Both the position numbers and the translations under genes were made by a program. 64,000 bases of DNA from Sideroxydans sp. (GTDB lineage: Bacteria > Pseudomonadota > Gammaproteobacteria > Burkholderiales > Gallionellaceae): NCBI GenBank assembly GCA_016124455.1, contig WGNQ01000008.1, positions 179,457 to 243,456 on the forward strand, read 5' to 3'. Below the pieces are notes generated by a model. That model was not told the origin of the DNA. It saw only the letters and a program-made list of their open reading frames with translations, and did not search any database. Positions within the stretch are counted from its first letter, which is position 1. Each line of letters starts with the position of its first letter. Below, in pieces: positions 10,363 through 20,109 of this stretch.

Positions 10363-12387
10363 ATGAGCATGCAAAATCTCTATTTGCTGGTACCTGTTGC
10401 ACCGTTGATCGGTGCTGTCGCCGCCGGCCTGTTCGGCAGGCAGCTGGGCCGTACCTGGTCGCACCGCATCACCATCGCCATGGTGGCGGTGTCGTTCTTT
10501 GCCTCGGTGGCGATTTTCCGCGACGTGGTATTCGGCGGCCATGCCTTCAACGGTGCGGTATACAAATGGCTGACTTCGGGTGAAACCAGTTTCGAGATCG
10601 GCTTCCTGATCGACCGCCTGTCGGCGATGATGATGCTGGTGGTGACGTTCGTGTCGCTGATGGTGCACATCTATACCATCGGTTACATGGAAGAGGATAC
10701 GGGCTACCAGCGCTTCTTCAGCTACATCTCGCTGTTCACCTTCTCGATGCTGATGCTGGTGATGTCCAACAACTTCATGCAACTGTTCTTCGGCTGGGAG
10801 GCGGTGGGCCTGGTATCGTACCTGCTGATCGGCTTCTGGTACACGCGGCCGACCGCGATCTATGCCAACCTCAAGGCGTTCCTGGTCAACCGTGTCGGTG
10901 ACTTCGGCTTCCTGCTCGGCATCGGCCTGATCCTGATGGTGTTCGGTACCGCCGACTACGCCGCCGTGTTTGCCATTGCGCCCAACCATGCCAACGACCT
11001 GGCGCCGATCCCGGGCGTTTCATGGAACATGATGAGCGCGATCTGCATCCTGCTGTTCATCGGTGCAATGGGCAAGAGCGCGCAGTTCCCGCTGCATGTC
11101 TGGCTGCCGGATTCGATGGAAGGCCCGACCCCGATTTCTGCGCTGATCCACGCCGCCACCATGGTGACGGCGGGTATTTTCATGGTAGCGCGCATGTCGC
11201 CGCTGTTCGAGATGTCCGATACCGCGTTGTCGCTGATCATGATCGTGGGCGCCATCACCGCGCTGTTCATGGGGCTGCTCGGCATCATCCAGAACGACAT
11301 CAAGCGCGTGATTGCGTATTCCACGCTGTCGCAACTGGGTTACATGACGGTGGCGCTGGGCGCGTCGGCCTACTCGGTGGCGCTGTTCCACCTGATGACG
11401 CATGCCTTCTTCAAGGCGCTGCTGTTCCTGGCCGCAGGTTCGGTGATCATCGGCATGCACCACGATCAGGACATCCGCAACATGGGCGGGGTGCGCAAAT
11501 ACATGCCGATCACGCACTGGACCTTCCTGATCGGGTCGCTGGCGCTGATTGGCTTCCCGTTCCTGTCGGGTTTCTATTCCAAGACCAGCATTCTCGAGGC
11601 GGTCGAGGCCTCGCACCTGTTCGGCTCCGGTTTTGCCTACGTTGCGCTGCTGCTGGGCGTGTTCGTCACCGCCTTCTACTCGTTCCGCCTGTATTTCCTG
11701 GTGTTCCACGGCGAGGAGCGTTTTGGCGCCAGCCAGCATGATCATCAGGGCGACCACGCGGACGAAGAGGTATCGTCGGATCACCACCATGGCCTGGCAC
11801 CCGGCGAGAAGCCGCACGAAACGCCTTGGGTGGTGTGGCTGCCGCTGGTGCTGCTGGCGGTGCCGTCGATGATCATCGGCTACATCGCGGTGGAGCCGCT
11901 GGTGTTCGGCAATTTCTTCCGCGATGCGGTATACATCAACAGCGAGCATTACCACGCGCTGAAGCACATGCTGGATGAATTCCATGGCCCCGGCGCGATG
12001 GCGCTGGAAGATCTCGAGAGCCTGGCATTCTGGCTGGCGATGGGCGGCGTGGCGTCATCCTGGTTCCTGTACATGAAGCGCCGGGATATTCCGCAGAAGC
12101 TCAGCCAGAAATTCGGCTTCATCTACACCGTGCTCGACAACAAATACTATTTCGACCGTTTCAACGACTGGTTCTTTGCCGGTGGCGCGCGTGGCGCCAG
12201 CCGCTTCCTGTGGAAGTTCGGCGATGTGAAACTGATCGACGGCCTGATGGTGAACGGCACGGCGCGCCTGGTCGGCCTGTTCTCCGGCGTGCTGCGCCGG
12301 TTCCAGACTGGCTATATTTACCACTACGCATTTTCCATGATCATCGGCGTGTTCGTGCTGCTGACGATACGTAACTGGTTTGAATAG
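10363..12387 (+). CDS. nuoL: NADH-quinone oxidoreductase subunit L
   Basis: Largest antiporter-like membrane subunit (ND5 type), at the distal end of the membrane arm with the long lateral helix. Length 674 residues. Conserved features include [18 protein letters not shown], the lysine/histidine-lined core around [22 protein letters not shown]-like sequence, and [11 protein letters not shown]. A histidine/aspartate-rich cytoplasmic loop lies around residues 455-480. I start at ATG 10363; a TTG six bases upstream overlaps nuoK. Confidence 0.97.
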   Translation: [674 protein letters not shown]

Positions 12388-12417
12388 CAATACGCGAGAA
12401 ACTGAAGGAATAACAGC

Positions 12418-13902
12418 ATGATTTTTGGATTCCCTGTAATTAGCGTTGCGATCTGGTTGCCGATAGTTTTCGGCCTCTTGGTGCTCGCCACGGGCAATGA
12501 CCGCAACGCCCAGCTGGCGCGCGTCATTGCGCTGCTTGGCGCAGTGCTCGGCTTCCTGGTGACGATTCCGCTGTACATCGGCTTCGACAAGATGACCAGC
12601 GCCATGCAGTTCGTCGAGATGTACGACTGGATCAGGCGTTACAACATCCATTACCACGTCGGTGTCGATGGCATCTCGGTCCTGTTCGTGCTGCTCAACA
12701 GTTTCTTTACGCCGCTGGTGGTGATCGCCGGCTGGAAGGTGATCGAGAAGCGCGTGGCGCAGTACATGGCCGCCTTCCTGATCATGTCCGGCCTGGTTAA
12801 CGGCGTATTCGTGGCGCTCGATGCGATGCTGTTCTACGTGTTCTGGGAAGCCATGCTGATCCCGATGTTCATCATCATCGGCGTGTGGGGCGGACCCAAC
12901 CGCGTGTATGCGGCAGTCAAGTTCTTCCTCTACACCTTGCTCGGCTCGTTGCTGATGCTGGTTGCGCTGCTGTACCTGTACTACCAGTCCGGCGGCAGCT
13001 TCGAAATTCTCGACTACCACCAGACTGCAATCCCGATGACCGCGCAGATGCTGGTGTTCGTTGCATTCTTCATGGCGTTCTCGGTCAAGGTGCCGATGGT
13101 GCCGGTGCACACCTGGCTGCCGGATGCGCACGTGGAAGCGCCGACCGGCGGTTCGGTGGTGCTGGCGGCAATCATGCTGAAGGTGGGGGCCTACGGCTTC
13201 CTGCGCTTCTCGTTGCCGATCGTGCCGGATGCCAGCCACAAGCTGGCCGGGGTGATGATCGCGTTGTCGCTGATCGCGGTGGTATATATCGGCCTGGTGG
13301 CGCTGACCCAGTCCGACATGAAAAAACTGGTGGCCTATTCCTCGATTTCGCACATGGGGTTTGTCACGCTGGGTTTCTTCATCTTCAATGCCTATGGCAT
13401 GGAAGGCGCATTGCTGCAGATGATTTCGCACGGTTTCGTGTCAGGTGCGCTTTTTCTGTGTATCGGCGTGCTGTATGACCGCCTGCACTCGCGCCAGATC
13501 GCCGATTACGGTGGCGTGGTCAATACCATGCCGATATTCGCCGCGTTCTTCATGCTGTTCGCCATGGCCAATAGCGGGTTGCCCGGCACCAGTGGTTTTG
13601 TCGGCGAGTTCATGGTGATCCTGGGGGCGGTCAAGGCCAACTTCTGGTATGCCTTCCTCGCCGCCAGCACGCTGGTCTTCGGCGCGGCCTATACGCTGTG
13701 GATGTACAAGCGCGTGATCTTCGGTGCAGTGGCCAGCCGCAATGTGGCGGAGCTGACCGATATCGGGACACGGGAAATACTGGTGCTGGCGATACTGGCG
13801 CTGACCGTGCTGGCGATGGGTGTTTACCCGCTGCCGTTTGCCGAAATCATGCATACGTCGGTGAACGACCTGCTGGTGCATGTCGCCCGTTCCAAGTTAT
13901 AA
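12418..13902 (+). CDS. nuoM: NADH-quinone oxidoreductase subunit M
   Basis: Second antiporter-like proton-pumping subunit (ND4 type), 494 residues with about fourteen helices. Diagnostic pieces are [17 protein letters not shown] with the key Glu, and [20 protein letters not shown] with the channel Lys. [14 protein letters not shown] is also present. It lies 30 bases after nuoL and 22 before nuoN. Confidence 0.97.
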   Translation: MIFGFPVISVAIWLPIVFGLLVLATGNDRNAQLARVIALLGAVLGFLVTIPLYIGFDKMTSAMQFVEMYDWIRRYNIHYHVGVDGISVLFVLLNSFFTPLVVIAGWKVIEKRVAQYMAAFLIMSGLVNGVFVALDAMLFYVFWEAMLIPMFIIIGVWGGPNRVYAAVKFFLYTLLGSLLMLVALLYLYYQSGGSFEILDYHQTAIPMTAQMLVFVAFFMAFSVKVPMVPVHTWLPDAHVEAPTGGSVVLAAIMLKVGAYGFLRFSLPIVPDASHKLAGVMIALSLIAVVYIGLVALTQSDMKKLVAYSSISHMGFVTLGFFIFNAYGMEGALLQMISHGFVSGALFLCIGVLYDRLHSRQIADYGGVVNTMPIFAAFFMLFAMANSGLPGTSGFVGEFMVILGAVKANFWYAFLAASTLVFGAAYTLWMYKRVIFGAVASRNVAELTDIGTREILVLAILALTVLAMGVYPLPFAEIMHTSVNDLLVHVARSKL

Positions 13903-13924
13903 GCCACCGTCAATCGAGGATGCT

Positions 13925-15376
13925 ATGAGTTTCTTGTCTACCCTGTTACCTGCCTACGCGGAAATCTTCCTGCTGGTGATGGTGAGCGTGATCCTGATCG
14001 TGGATCTGTTTGTGGTCAACCAGAACAAGACGCTGACCTATGTGCTGGTGCAGCTCACGCTGCTTGGCTGTTCACTGATCACGGTGTCCACCCATCAGCC
14101 GGGCGTGGCGCACCTGTTTAACAACATGTACGTCGACGATCTGATGTCCGACGTGCTCAAGCTGTTCTGCTATCTCGCGCTGTCGATGATGCTGGTGTAT
14201 TCGCGCAACTACCTGATGGTGCGCGGCCTGTTCACCGGCGAATTCATGGTGCTGGCGCTGTTTTCACTGCTTGGCATGATGGTGATGATTTCCGCCAGCC
14301 ATTTCCTGACCCTGTATCTGGGGCTGGAGCTGATGTCGCTTGCGCTGTATGCGATGGTCGCGCTGCAGCGCGACTCGGCGATCGCCACCGAAGCGGCGAT
14401 GAAATACTTCATCCTCGGCGCACTGGCCTCGGGCCTGCTGCTGTACGGAATGTCGATGCTGTATGGCGCGACCGGCTCGCTTGAGGTCGCGGCGGTATCG
14501 AATGCGATTACCCATGGCGTACCGAACAAGGAACTGCTGGTGTTCGGCCTCGTGTTCGTGGTGGCCGGACTGGCATTCAAGCTCGGCGTGGTGCCGTTCC
14601 ACATGTGGGTGCCGGACGTTTATCACGGTGCACCGACCGCGATGACCATGCTGATCGGCACGGCGCCGAAGCTGGCGGCATTCGCCTTCGTCATGCGTAT
14701 CCTGGCCGAGGGACTGCAGCCGCTGGTGATGCACTGGTCCAGCATGCTGGAGATCCTTGCCGTGCTGTCGATGGCACTCGGCAATATCACCGCCATTGCG
14801 CAGACCAACCTCAAGCGCATGTTTGCCTACTCGACCATCGCGCACATGGGCTTCCTGCTGCTGGGCGTGCTGAGCGGCGGTATCGACGGCTATGGTTCGG
14901 CCATGTTCTATGCCGTGATCTACGTGCTGATGACCCTGGGCGGCTTCGGCATGATCATGCTGCTGTCGCGCGAGGGTTTCGAGGCCGATACCCTGAACGA
15001 CTTCAAGGGGCTCAACCAGCGCAGCCCGTGGCTGGCGTTCATGATGATGTTGCTGATGTTTTCGATGGCCGGCATCCCGCCCACGGTCGGTTTCTATGCC
15101 AAGCTGTCGGTGCTCAGCGCGGTGGTCAATACCGGACACATTCCGCTGGCGGTATTTGCGGTGCTGGTTTCGCTGATCGGTGCGTTCTATTACCTGCGCA
15201 TCGTCAAGCTGATGTATTTCGATGCACCGGAAAGCCATGTGCCGATCACTCTGCAGCCGGACAGCGGCATCCTGATCTCGTTCAACGGTGTGGCGGTGCT
15301 GCTGCTGGGTATCATCCCGGGCAACCTGATGTCGGTGTGTGCGGTGTCGGTGCAGCAATCGCTGTTGCTGCACTAA
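13925..15376 (+). CDS. nuoN: NADH-quinone oxidoreductase subunit N
   Basis: Third antiporter-like proton-pumping subunit (ND2 type), 483 residues. The core motifs are [37 protein letters not shown] and [15 protein letters not shown] start at ATG 13925 ([13 protein letters not shown]), which has GAGGA a few bases upstream. The longer frame from 13880 reaches back into nuoM. It is the last gene of the operon, closed by the terminator at 15403. Confidence 0.97.
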   Translation: MSFLSTLLPAYAEIFLLVMVSVILIVDLFVVNQNKTLTYVLVQLTLLGCSLITVSTHQPGVAHLFNNMYVDDLMSDVLKLFCYLALSMMLVYSRNYLMVRGLFTGEFMVLALFSLLGMMVMISASHFLTLYLGLELMSLALYAMVALQRDSAIATEAAMKYFILGALASGLLLYGMSMLYGATGSLEVAAVSNAITHGVPNKELLVFGLVFVVAGLAFKLGVVPFHMWVPDVYHGAPTAMTMLIGTAPKLAAFAFVMRILAEGLQPLVMHWSSMLEILAVLSMALGNITAIAQTNLKRMFAYSTIAHMGFLLLGVLSGGIDGYGSAMFYAVIYVLMTLGGFGMIMLLSREGFEADTLNDFKGLNQRSPWLAFMMMLLMFSMAGIPPTVGFYAKLSVLSAVVNTGHIPLAVFAVLVSLIGAFYYLRIVKLMYFDAPESHVPITLQPDSGILISFNGVAVLLLGIIPGNLMSVCAVSVQQSLLLH

Positions 15377-15402
15377 GGGCGTAATGCCGGTTCGACACGA
15401 TG

Positions 15403-15424
15403 CTCCCGCTGCGGCGGGAGTTTT
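15403..15424 (+). terminator. Rho-independent terminator of the nuo operon
   Basis: CTCCCGC (15403-15409) pairs with GCGGGAG (15414-15420) around a four-base loop and is followed directly by TTTT. It lies 26 bases after the nuoN stop. Confidence 0.85.
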
Positions 15425-15440
15425 CATTTGAGGAGTGGCA

Positions 15441-15983
15441 ATGGACTTGACCGAAACCCGTATCGATTCCGCTGTGGTGTATGACGGCGGCTTCATCAAG
15501 GTGCGCAAGGATCATGCGCGCATGCCGGACGGCAGCGTCAGCGTGCGTGAATACATCGTACATCCCGGTGCGGTGGCGGTGCTGGCCGAGCTGCCCAATG
15601 GCAAGCTGGTGATGGAACGGCAATACCGCTATGCGCCGCAGCGCGAATTCTTCGAGATCCCGGCGGGCAAGATAGACCACAACGAGGACATCCTGCTCAC
15701 CGCCCAGCGCGAACTGCTGGAAGAGACCGGCTATGTTGCCAGCGAGTGGACGCATCTGACCACGACCTGGCCGTGCATCGGCTATGCCGACGAACGCATC
15801 GAATACTTTCTCGCACGCGGCCTTACGCATCAGGGGCGGCAACTCGATGATGGCGAGTTCCTTGAAGTATTCGAACTTTCCCTGGGGGAGGCGCTGGACT
15901 GGGTGCGGCAGGGGAAAATCAATGACAGCAAGACTATCGTCGGCCTGTTCTGGCTGGAGAAGATGCAGCAGGAATGGGCTTGA
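15441..15983 (+). CDS. NUDIX hydrolase, ADP-ribose pyrophosphatase type
   Basis: Predicted to hydrolyse ADP-ribose or related nucleoside diphosphate derivatives to AMP and a sugar phosphate. The complete Nudix box is visible: G, five residues, E, seven residues, then RELLEETGY (within GKIDHNED...). The upstream EIPAGKID is typical of the NudF/ADPRase branch. Length 180 residues. ATG 15441 has AGGAG at 15431-15435; a GTG at 15435 is inside that site. The gene stands alone after the nuo terminator. The exact substrate cannot be read from sequence. Confidence 0.9.
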   Translation: MDLTETRIDSAVVYDGGFIKVRKDHARMPDGSVSVREYIVHPGAVAVLAELPNGKLVMERQYRYAPQREFFEIPAGKIDHNEDILLTAQRELLEETGYVASEWTHLTTTWPCIGYADERIEYFLARGLTHQGRQLDDGEFLEVFELSLGEALDWVRQGKINDSKTIVGLFWLEKMQQEWA

Positions 15984-16162
15984 TACCCGCGCACCGCAAC
16001 GGTGTCTCATAATGGTGCCCGACAAAAACTGCGCACTATTTTAGTGAATTCAGACCCTGATTCGCCCCGCAATATTTTATAATGCGCAGAAAAATCAATG
16101 TACGTATGCCGGGTATGGATTTTTCGGCTATGCGGCATTTTTTGCACTCATAAGGGGAGAAG

Positions 16163-17365
16163 ATGGAAAATCTGAAGGTCGGTAGCGATGCGCTGTTTAT
16201 TCTGCTGGGTGCGATCATGGTGCTGGCGATGCATGCCGGATTTGCGTTTCTGGAGCTGGGTACGGTACGCAAGAAAAACCAGGTCAATGCGCTGGTCAAA
16301 ATTCTCTCCGACTTTGCGATTTCCACGCTGGCTTATTTCTTCATCGGTTACAGCATCGCGTATGGCGTGAATTTCTTTGTCGGTGCAGACGTGCTTGCGC
16401 AAAAGAATGGTTACGAGCTGGTGAAGTTTTTCTTCCTGCTGACCTTCGCCGCCGCCATTCCCGCGATTGTTTCCGGCGGCATCGCCGAGCGCGCCAAATT
16501 CAACCCGCAAATGGCGGCAACCTTCATCCTGGTCGGTTTCGTCTATCCCTTTTTCGAGGGTATCGCCTGGAATCATCGCTTCGGTTTTCAGGATTGGCTG
16601 CATGCTTCATTCGGCGCTGAATTCCATGATTTCGCCGGTTCCGTGGTGGTCCATGCAGTAGGCGGCTGGATCGGGCTTGCTGCCGTGTTATTGCTCGGTG
16701 CACGGCGCGGCCGGTATGGCAAGGAGGGGCAGATCTCGGGGCACCCGCCTTCAAATATTCCTTTCCTTGCGCTGGGGGCATGGATACTGACCGTCGGCTG
16801 GTTCGGCTTTAACGTGATGAGTGCGCAGACCATCGACAACATCAGCGGGCTGGTTGCGGTCAATTCGCTGATGGCCATGGTGGGCGGCACCCTGGTCGCG
16901 CTGTGGATGGGCAAGAACGACCCCGGCTTTGTGCATAACGGCCCGCTTGCCGGTCTGGTTGCCATCTGTGCCGGCTCCGACCTGATGCATCCGCTCGGTG
17001 CGCTGGTTGTCGGCGGGGTGGCGGGCGGCCTGTTCGTGTTCATGTTTACGCTTACCCAGAACCGCTGGAAGATAGACGATGTGCTCGGCGTGTGGCCACT
17101 GCATGGCCTGTGCGGTGCCTGGGGCGGCATTGCCGCAGGTATTTTTGGCATCAAGGCGCTGGGTGGGGCAGGCGGGGTCAGCTTCATGTCGCAACTCATC
17201 GGCACCCTGCTTGGCGTAGGCATCGCATTCGGCGGTGGTTTCCTGGTCTATGGTGCGATCAAGGCCATGGTGGGCATCCGTCTCGATGCCGAGGAAGAGT
17301 TCAACGGTGCCGACCTGAGCATACACAATATCACCGCCACACCGGAGCGCGAATCCGGCTGGTGA
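16163..17365 (+). CDS. amt: Ammonium transporter (Amt/MEP family)
   Basis: Trimeric inner-membrane ammonium channel. The 400-residue product has about eleven hydrophobic helices. The pore twin-histidine pair is present: the His in FAGSVVVHAVGG and the His in VWPLHGLCGAWG. The substrate-recruiting Asp precedes the first (HDFAG). There is no N-terminal signal peptide of the E. coli AmtB type and no adjacent glnK, so PII regulation would have to come from elsewhere. The 179 bases upstream hold a TATAAT at 16078-16083 with no good -35, and an AAGGGGAG ribosome site. Subfamily beyond Amt/Rh is uncertain. Confidence 0.9.
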   Translation: MENLKVGSDALFILLGAIMVLAMHAGFAFLELGTVRKKNQVNALVKILSDFAISTLAYFFIGYSIAYGVNFFVGADVLAQKNGYELVKFFFLLTFAAAIPAIVSGGIAERAKFNPQMAATFILVGFVYPFFEGIAWNHRFGFQDWLHASFGAEFHDFAGSVVVHAVGGWIGLAAVLLLGARRGRYGKEGQISGHPPSNIPFLALGAWILTVGWFGFNVMSAQTIDNISGLVAVNSLMAMVGGTLVALWMGKNDPGFVHNGPLAGLVAICAGSDLMHPLGALVVGGVAGGLFVFMFTLTQNRWKIDDVLGVWPLHGLCGAWGGIAAGIFGIKALGGAGGVSFMSQLIGTLLGVGIAFGGGFLVYGAIKAMVGIRLDAEEEFNGADLSIHNITATPERESGW

Positions 17366-17424
17366 GTTTGCTGCTATTGCACGGTCAAGCCGGCCAGCTG
17401 CCCGGCGATAGGGGTACCGGCCTG

Positions 17425-18321
17425 CTACATTGACTCATCCCACATCCGTACGCAGTTTCGCCCCGCGGCCTTGGCGGCATATAGTGCCTTGTCGGCACGA
17501 TCAATGGATGTTTCGACCGGGACGTTTGCGTCGAGCAGCGTCAGGCCGAAAGAGGCGGAAATGTGGATGGGTTCGGCCTCGCCGATATCTATGGGCAATG
17601 CAGCAAGTCCTTCCCTGAGTTCATTTAGCCTGTCGCTGTGCGGTGTCGGCTCGGCGTGTGGCATACACAGCAGGAATTCTTCCCCGCCGTAGCGGAACAC
17701 CTTGTCGTAGGGGCGGAGATGCTTGAGCAGGTAGCGGACAGAGGCGATCAATACGCGGTCGCCTGCGAGATGTCCATGCAGGTCGTTGACGCGCTTGAAG
17801 TGATCCAGGTCCATCATGGCAATATGGCAAAGCTGGGGCGTGCGCCTGATCAGTTCCTGCTGTTCGCGCAATACCGGCAGAATATTCAGGCGGGAGATCG
17901 CGCCGGTCAGTGAATCGTGGTTGAACAGCGAGTCTTCCAGCTCCCTCTGCAAAGCGTATATTTCCAGCTGCATACGCTCGAGCGAGTTGTCGAAACTATC
18001 GTAAAGATGGGGGGAGATGGTATTGCTGCTATTGGCGGCAAGCAGCAACTGCGTGGTCTGCTGATGCAGGCGCTGGTGTTCGTTGCCCATTGCGATGAAG
18101 CCGTGGTGGTCGCGCAGCTTTTCGGGGGACTGGCCGTAATACCATTGGCCGAAGCGGCATTCCGTATGTGCCTGCGGGCTGAGGTCGCGCTGGTCGACCG
18201 GCAGCCGGCAGACAACGGTGCGGAGCAATGATCGGTGCCATAGCTGATGGTTGTGGAGAGCTTCTTGCAGCTGGGAGGAAACCGCCTGCAATTCCTCGCG
18301 CGTGATTTCGTTAAGTCCCAT
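17425..18321 (-). CDS. dgcZ: Zinc-sensing diguanylate cyclase (CZB-GGDEF, DgcZ-like)
   Basis: Predicted cytoplasmic enzyme making cyclic di-GMP from two GTP. The C-terminal GGDEF domain (about 130-298) shows MMDLDHFK at 169-176, active-site GGEEF at 212-216 and the inhibitory I-site RPYD at 203-206, five residues before it. The N-terminal domain is a chemoreceptor zinc-binding (CZB) module. His25, Cys55 (in CRFGQWYY), His82 and His86 (HQRLH) have the same spacing as I recall for the zinc ligands of E. coli DgcZ (22, 52, 79, 83). Zinc binding would therefore be expected to inhibit it. It is convergent with amt and preceded by GCGGAG. Confidence 0.92.
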   Translation of the reverse strand: MGLNEITREELQAVSSQLQEALHNHQLWHRSLLRTVVCRLPVDQRDLSPQAHTECRFGQWYYGQSPEKLRDHHGFIAMGNEHQRLHQQTTQLLLAANSSNTISPHLYDSFDNSLERMQLEIYALQRELEDSLFNHDSLTGAISRLNILPVLREQQELIRRTPQLCHIAMMDLDHFKRVNDLHGHLAGDRVLIASVRYLLKHLRPYDKVFRYGGEEFLLCMPHAEPTPHSDRLNELREGLAALPIDIGEAEPIHISASFGLTLLDANVPVETSIDRADKALYAAKAAGRNCVRMWDESM

Positions 18322-18497
18322 GTTATATCTCCGCGACGGGTTTAACTGCGCAACACCTGCATCGTGCCTCTGTCAGAAATGAGCCTGATGGCTGTCGGCC
18401 ACAGTGAAGTCTGGTTCAGTGACGGGAATATATATTTTCAGCTTAGCATGCTTTATCGAGACAGACGCGCGAATGCGCGCTGTTTACGCATTAACAC

Positions 18498-18525
18498 TTG
18501 ACCGGACGGCATTTTTCGCTATAAT
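18498..18525 (+). promoter_or_regulatory. Sigma-70 promoter of the rpsF operon
   Basis: TTGACC (18498-18503) and TATAAT (18520-18525) are separated by 16 bases, an almost consensus pair. They lie about 65 bases upstream of the rpsF start, leaving a short leader. The rest of the 270-base gap back to the divergent cyclase gene holds nothing else I can name. Confidence 0.85.
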
Positions 18526-18591
18526 CCGCGGTCCCTGAAACCTTGCTCCACCGTTACGCATGACGGGGGGCGTATCCATAAGGAGATATTA

Positions 18592-18975
18592 ATGCGACAT
18601 TACGAGATAGTATTCATCGTACATCCCGACCAGAGCGAGCAGGTGCCTGCGATGGTCGAGCGGTACCGTACCCTGGTAACCTCGAAAGCGGGCCATATCC
18701 ACCGCCTGGAAGACTGGGGCCGCCGTCAGCTGGCTTACCCGATCCAGAAAATCCACAAGGCGCATTACGTGCTGATGAATATCGAGTGCGACCAGGAAAC
18801 CCTGGACGAACTGGAACACGCCTTCAAGTTCAATGATGCCGTGTTGCGTCATCTGACCATCAAGACCAAGGTTGCGGTAACTGCTCCTTCGGCGATGATG
18901 AAGGAAGAGAAATCGCGTTCCCTGACCGGCGATGCCGCTCAGGCTGCAGCGCCGGCTGAATCCGCCGCTGCGTGA
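18592..18975 (+). CDS. rpsF: 30S ribosomal protein S6
   Basis: Small-subunit protein that binds 16S rRNA together with S18. The 127-residue product begins [19 protein letters not shown] and contains the signature [11 protein letters not shown] and [11 protein letters not shown]. The C-terminal tail from about residue 108 is alanine-rich and not conserved. It has an AAGGAG ribosome site at 18580-18585. It is first in the rpsF-priB-rpsR-rplI operon. Confidence 0.98.
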   Translation: MRHYEIVFIVHPDQSEQVPAMVERYRTLVTSKAGHIHRLEDWGRRQLAYPIQKIHKAHYVLMNIECDQETLDELEHAFKFNDAVLRHLTIKTKVAVTAPSAMMKEEKSRSLTGDAAQAAAPAESAAA

Positions 18976-18979
18976 TGTA

Positions 18980-19276
18980 GTGGGTTGCAACCGGTTAGTC
19001 ATAGACGGGCAACTCACTGAGCTGGATAGTTTGCGATACACCCCGGCGGGGGTGCCGCGAATGGAAATGAAACTCCGCCATGCCTCGACCCGTGATGAAG
19101 CGGGCACGCCGCGGCAAGTGCAATGTGAAATTCCTGCACTGGCTCTGGGCGAGGCGGCACAGCAGGCAGCCCTGCTTAAACTGGGGCAGCAGGTGAGGGC
19201 GGAAGGATTTCTGGCTCAGCGCAGTATGCGCAGCATGCAACTGGTGATGCACATCGAAAAAATTATATTGGAATAG
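18980..19276 (+). CDS. priB: Primosomal replication protein N (PriB)
   Basis: Single-stranded-DNA-binding OB-fold protein that helps PriA restart stalled replication forks. The most likely start is GTG 18980, four bases after the rpsF stop, giving 98 residues beginning [12 protein letters not shown]. The family core RYTPAGVP and the C-terminal [11 protein letters not shown] are present. The longer open frame from 18932 lies inside rpsF. The position between rpsF and rpsR is the standard one for beta- and gammaproteobacteria. The start codon is inferred rather than proven. Confidence 0.9.
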   Translation: MGCNRLVIDGQLTELDSLRYTPAGVPRMEMKLRHASTRDEAGTPRQVQCEIPALALGEAAQQAALLKLGQQVRAEGFLAQRSMRSMQLVMHIEKIILE

Positions 19277-19284
19277 GAAATATC

Positions 19285-19557
19285 ATGGCTCGTATATCTG
19301 GCAACAAGAAAGACGACAAGAAGAAGGGTGGCTCGCGTCAGCTGTTCAAGCGCCGCAAGTTCTGCCGCTTCACCGCCGAGAAAATCGCGGAAGTGGATTA
19401 CAAGGATCTGAACATCCTCAAGGAATTCATCGCCGAGAACGGCAAAATCATCCCGGCACGCATTACCGGCACCAAGTCGCGCTACCAGCGCCAATTGGGC
19501 ACAGCCATCAAGCGTGCACGTTTCCTGGCCTTGTTGCCGTACACCGATTTGCACTAA
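19285..19557 (+). CDS. rpsR: 30S ribosomal protein S18
   Basis: Small-subunit protein that pairs with S6. Length 90 residues. The core [12 protein letters not shown] and the basic helix [26 protein letters not shown] are clear, and the N-terminus is lysine-rich. It starts eight bases after priB. Confidence 0.98.
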   Translation: MARISGNKKDDKKKGGSRQLFKRRKFCRFTAEKIAEVDYKDLNILKEFIAENGKIIPARITGTKSRYQRQLGTAIKRARFLALLPYTDLH

Positions 19558-19567
19558 GGAGCAGACC

Positions 19568-20017
19568 ATGCAAATTATCCTGATGGAAAAAGTAATCAAC
19601 CTCGGTCAGTTGGGCGATGTGGTCAAAGTAAAGAATGGCTACGCCCGCAATTTCCTGATCCCGACCGGCCGTGCCAAGCGTGCGACCGAGGCCAATGTGG
19701 CTGAATTCGCAGCACGTCGTGCCGAGCTGGAAGCCGCCGAGGCTGCCAAGCTGGCCGATGCCCAGGCGCGTGCCGAGAAACTCAACGGCCTGAACGTGCA
19801 GATCGCCCAGATGGCGGGCGTGGACGGGAAGCTGTTCGGTTCCGTGACCAATGCCGACATCGTTGCGGCGCTGGCACAGCTGGGCTTCACCGTGGAAAAG
19901 GCGCAAGTGCGCGTGTCTGGTGGCCACCTCAAGCAGATCGGCGAATATCCGATCGAGATTGCGCTGCACACCGACGTGGTTGCCAATATCACCGTTACGG
20001 TGGTTGGCGAGCAGTAA
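19568..20017 (+). CDS. rplI: 50S ribosomal protein L9
   Basis: Large-subunit protein near the base of the L1 stalk. Length 149 residues. The N-terminal 23S-binding domain ([19 protein letters not shown] then [12 protein letters not shown]) is followed by a long charged helix and a C-terminal domain ([12 protein letters not shown]). I start at ATG 19568, preceded by AAGGAG; the frame continues upstream but overlaps rpsR. Last gene of this operon. Confidence 0.98.
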   Translation: MQIILMEKVINLGQLGDVVKVKNGYARNFLIPTGRAKRATEANVAEFAARRAELEAAEAAKLADAQARAEKLNGLNVQIAQMAGVDGKLFGSVTNADIVAALAQLGFTVEKAQVRVSGGHLKQIGEYPIEIALHTDVVANITVTVVGEQ

Positions 20018-20047
20018 GCGCAGCACTGGTTTCAGATGTGGTAAACG

Positions 20048-20072
20048 AAAAGGGCTGGCAACAGCCCTTTTT
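20048..20072 (+). terminator. Rho-independent terminator after rplI
   Basis: AAAAGGGCTG (20048-20057) pairs with CAGCCCTTTT (20062-20071) around a four-base loop, the T-run forming the second arm. It lies 31 bases after the rplI stop and 38 before dnaB. Confidence 0.88.
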
Positions 20073-20109
20073 GCATTAGAATTCACTTCCCGGTTTTATC
20101 TTGGTTGCC

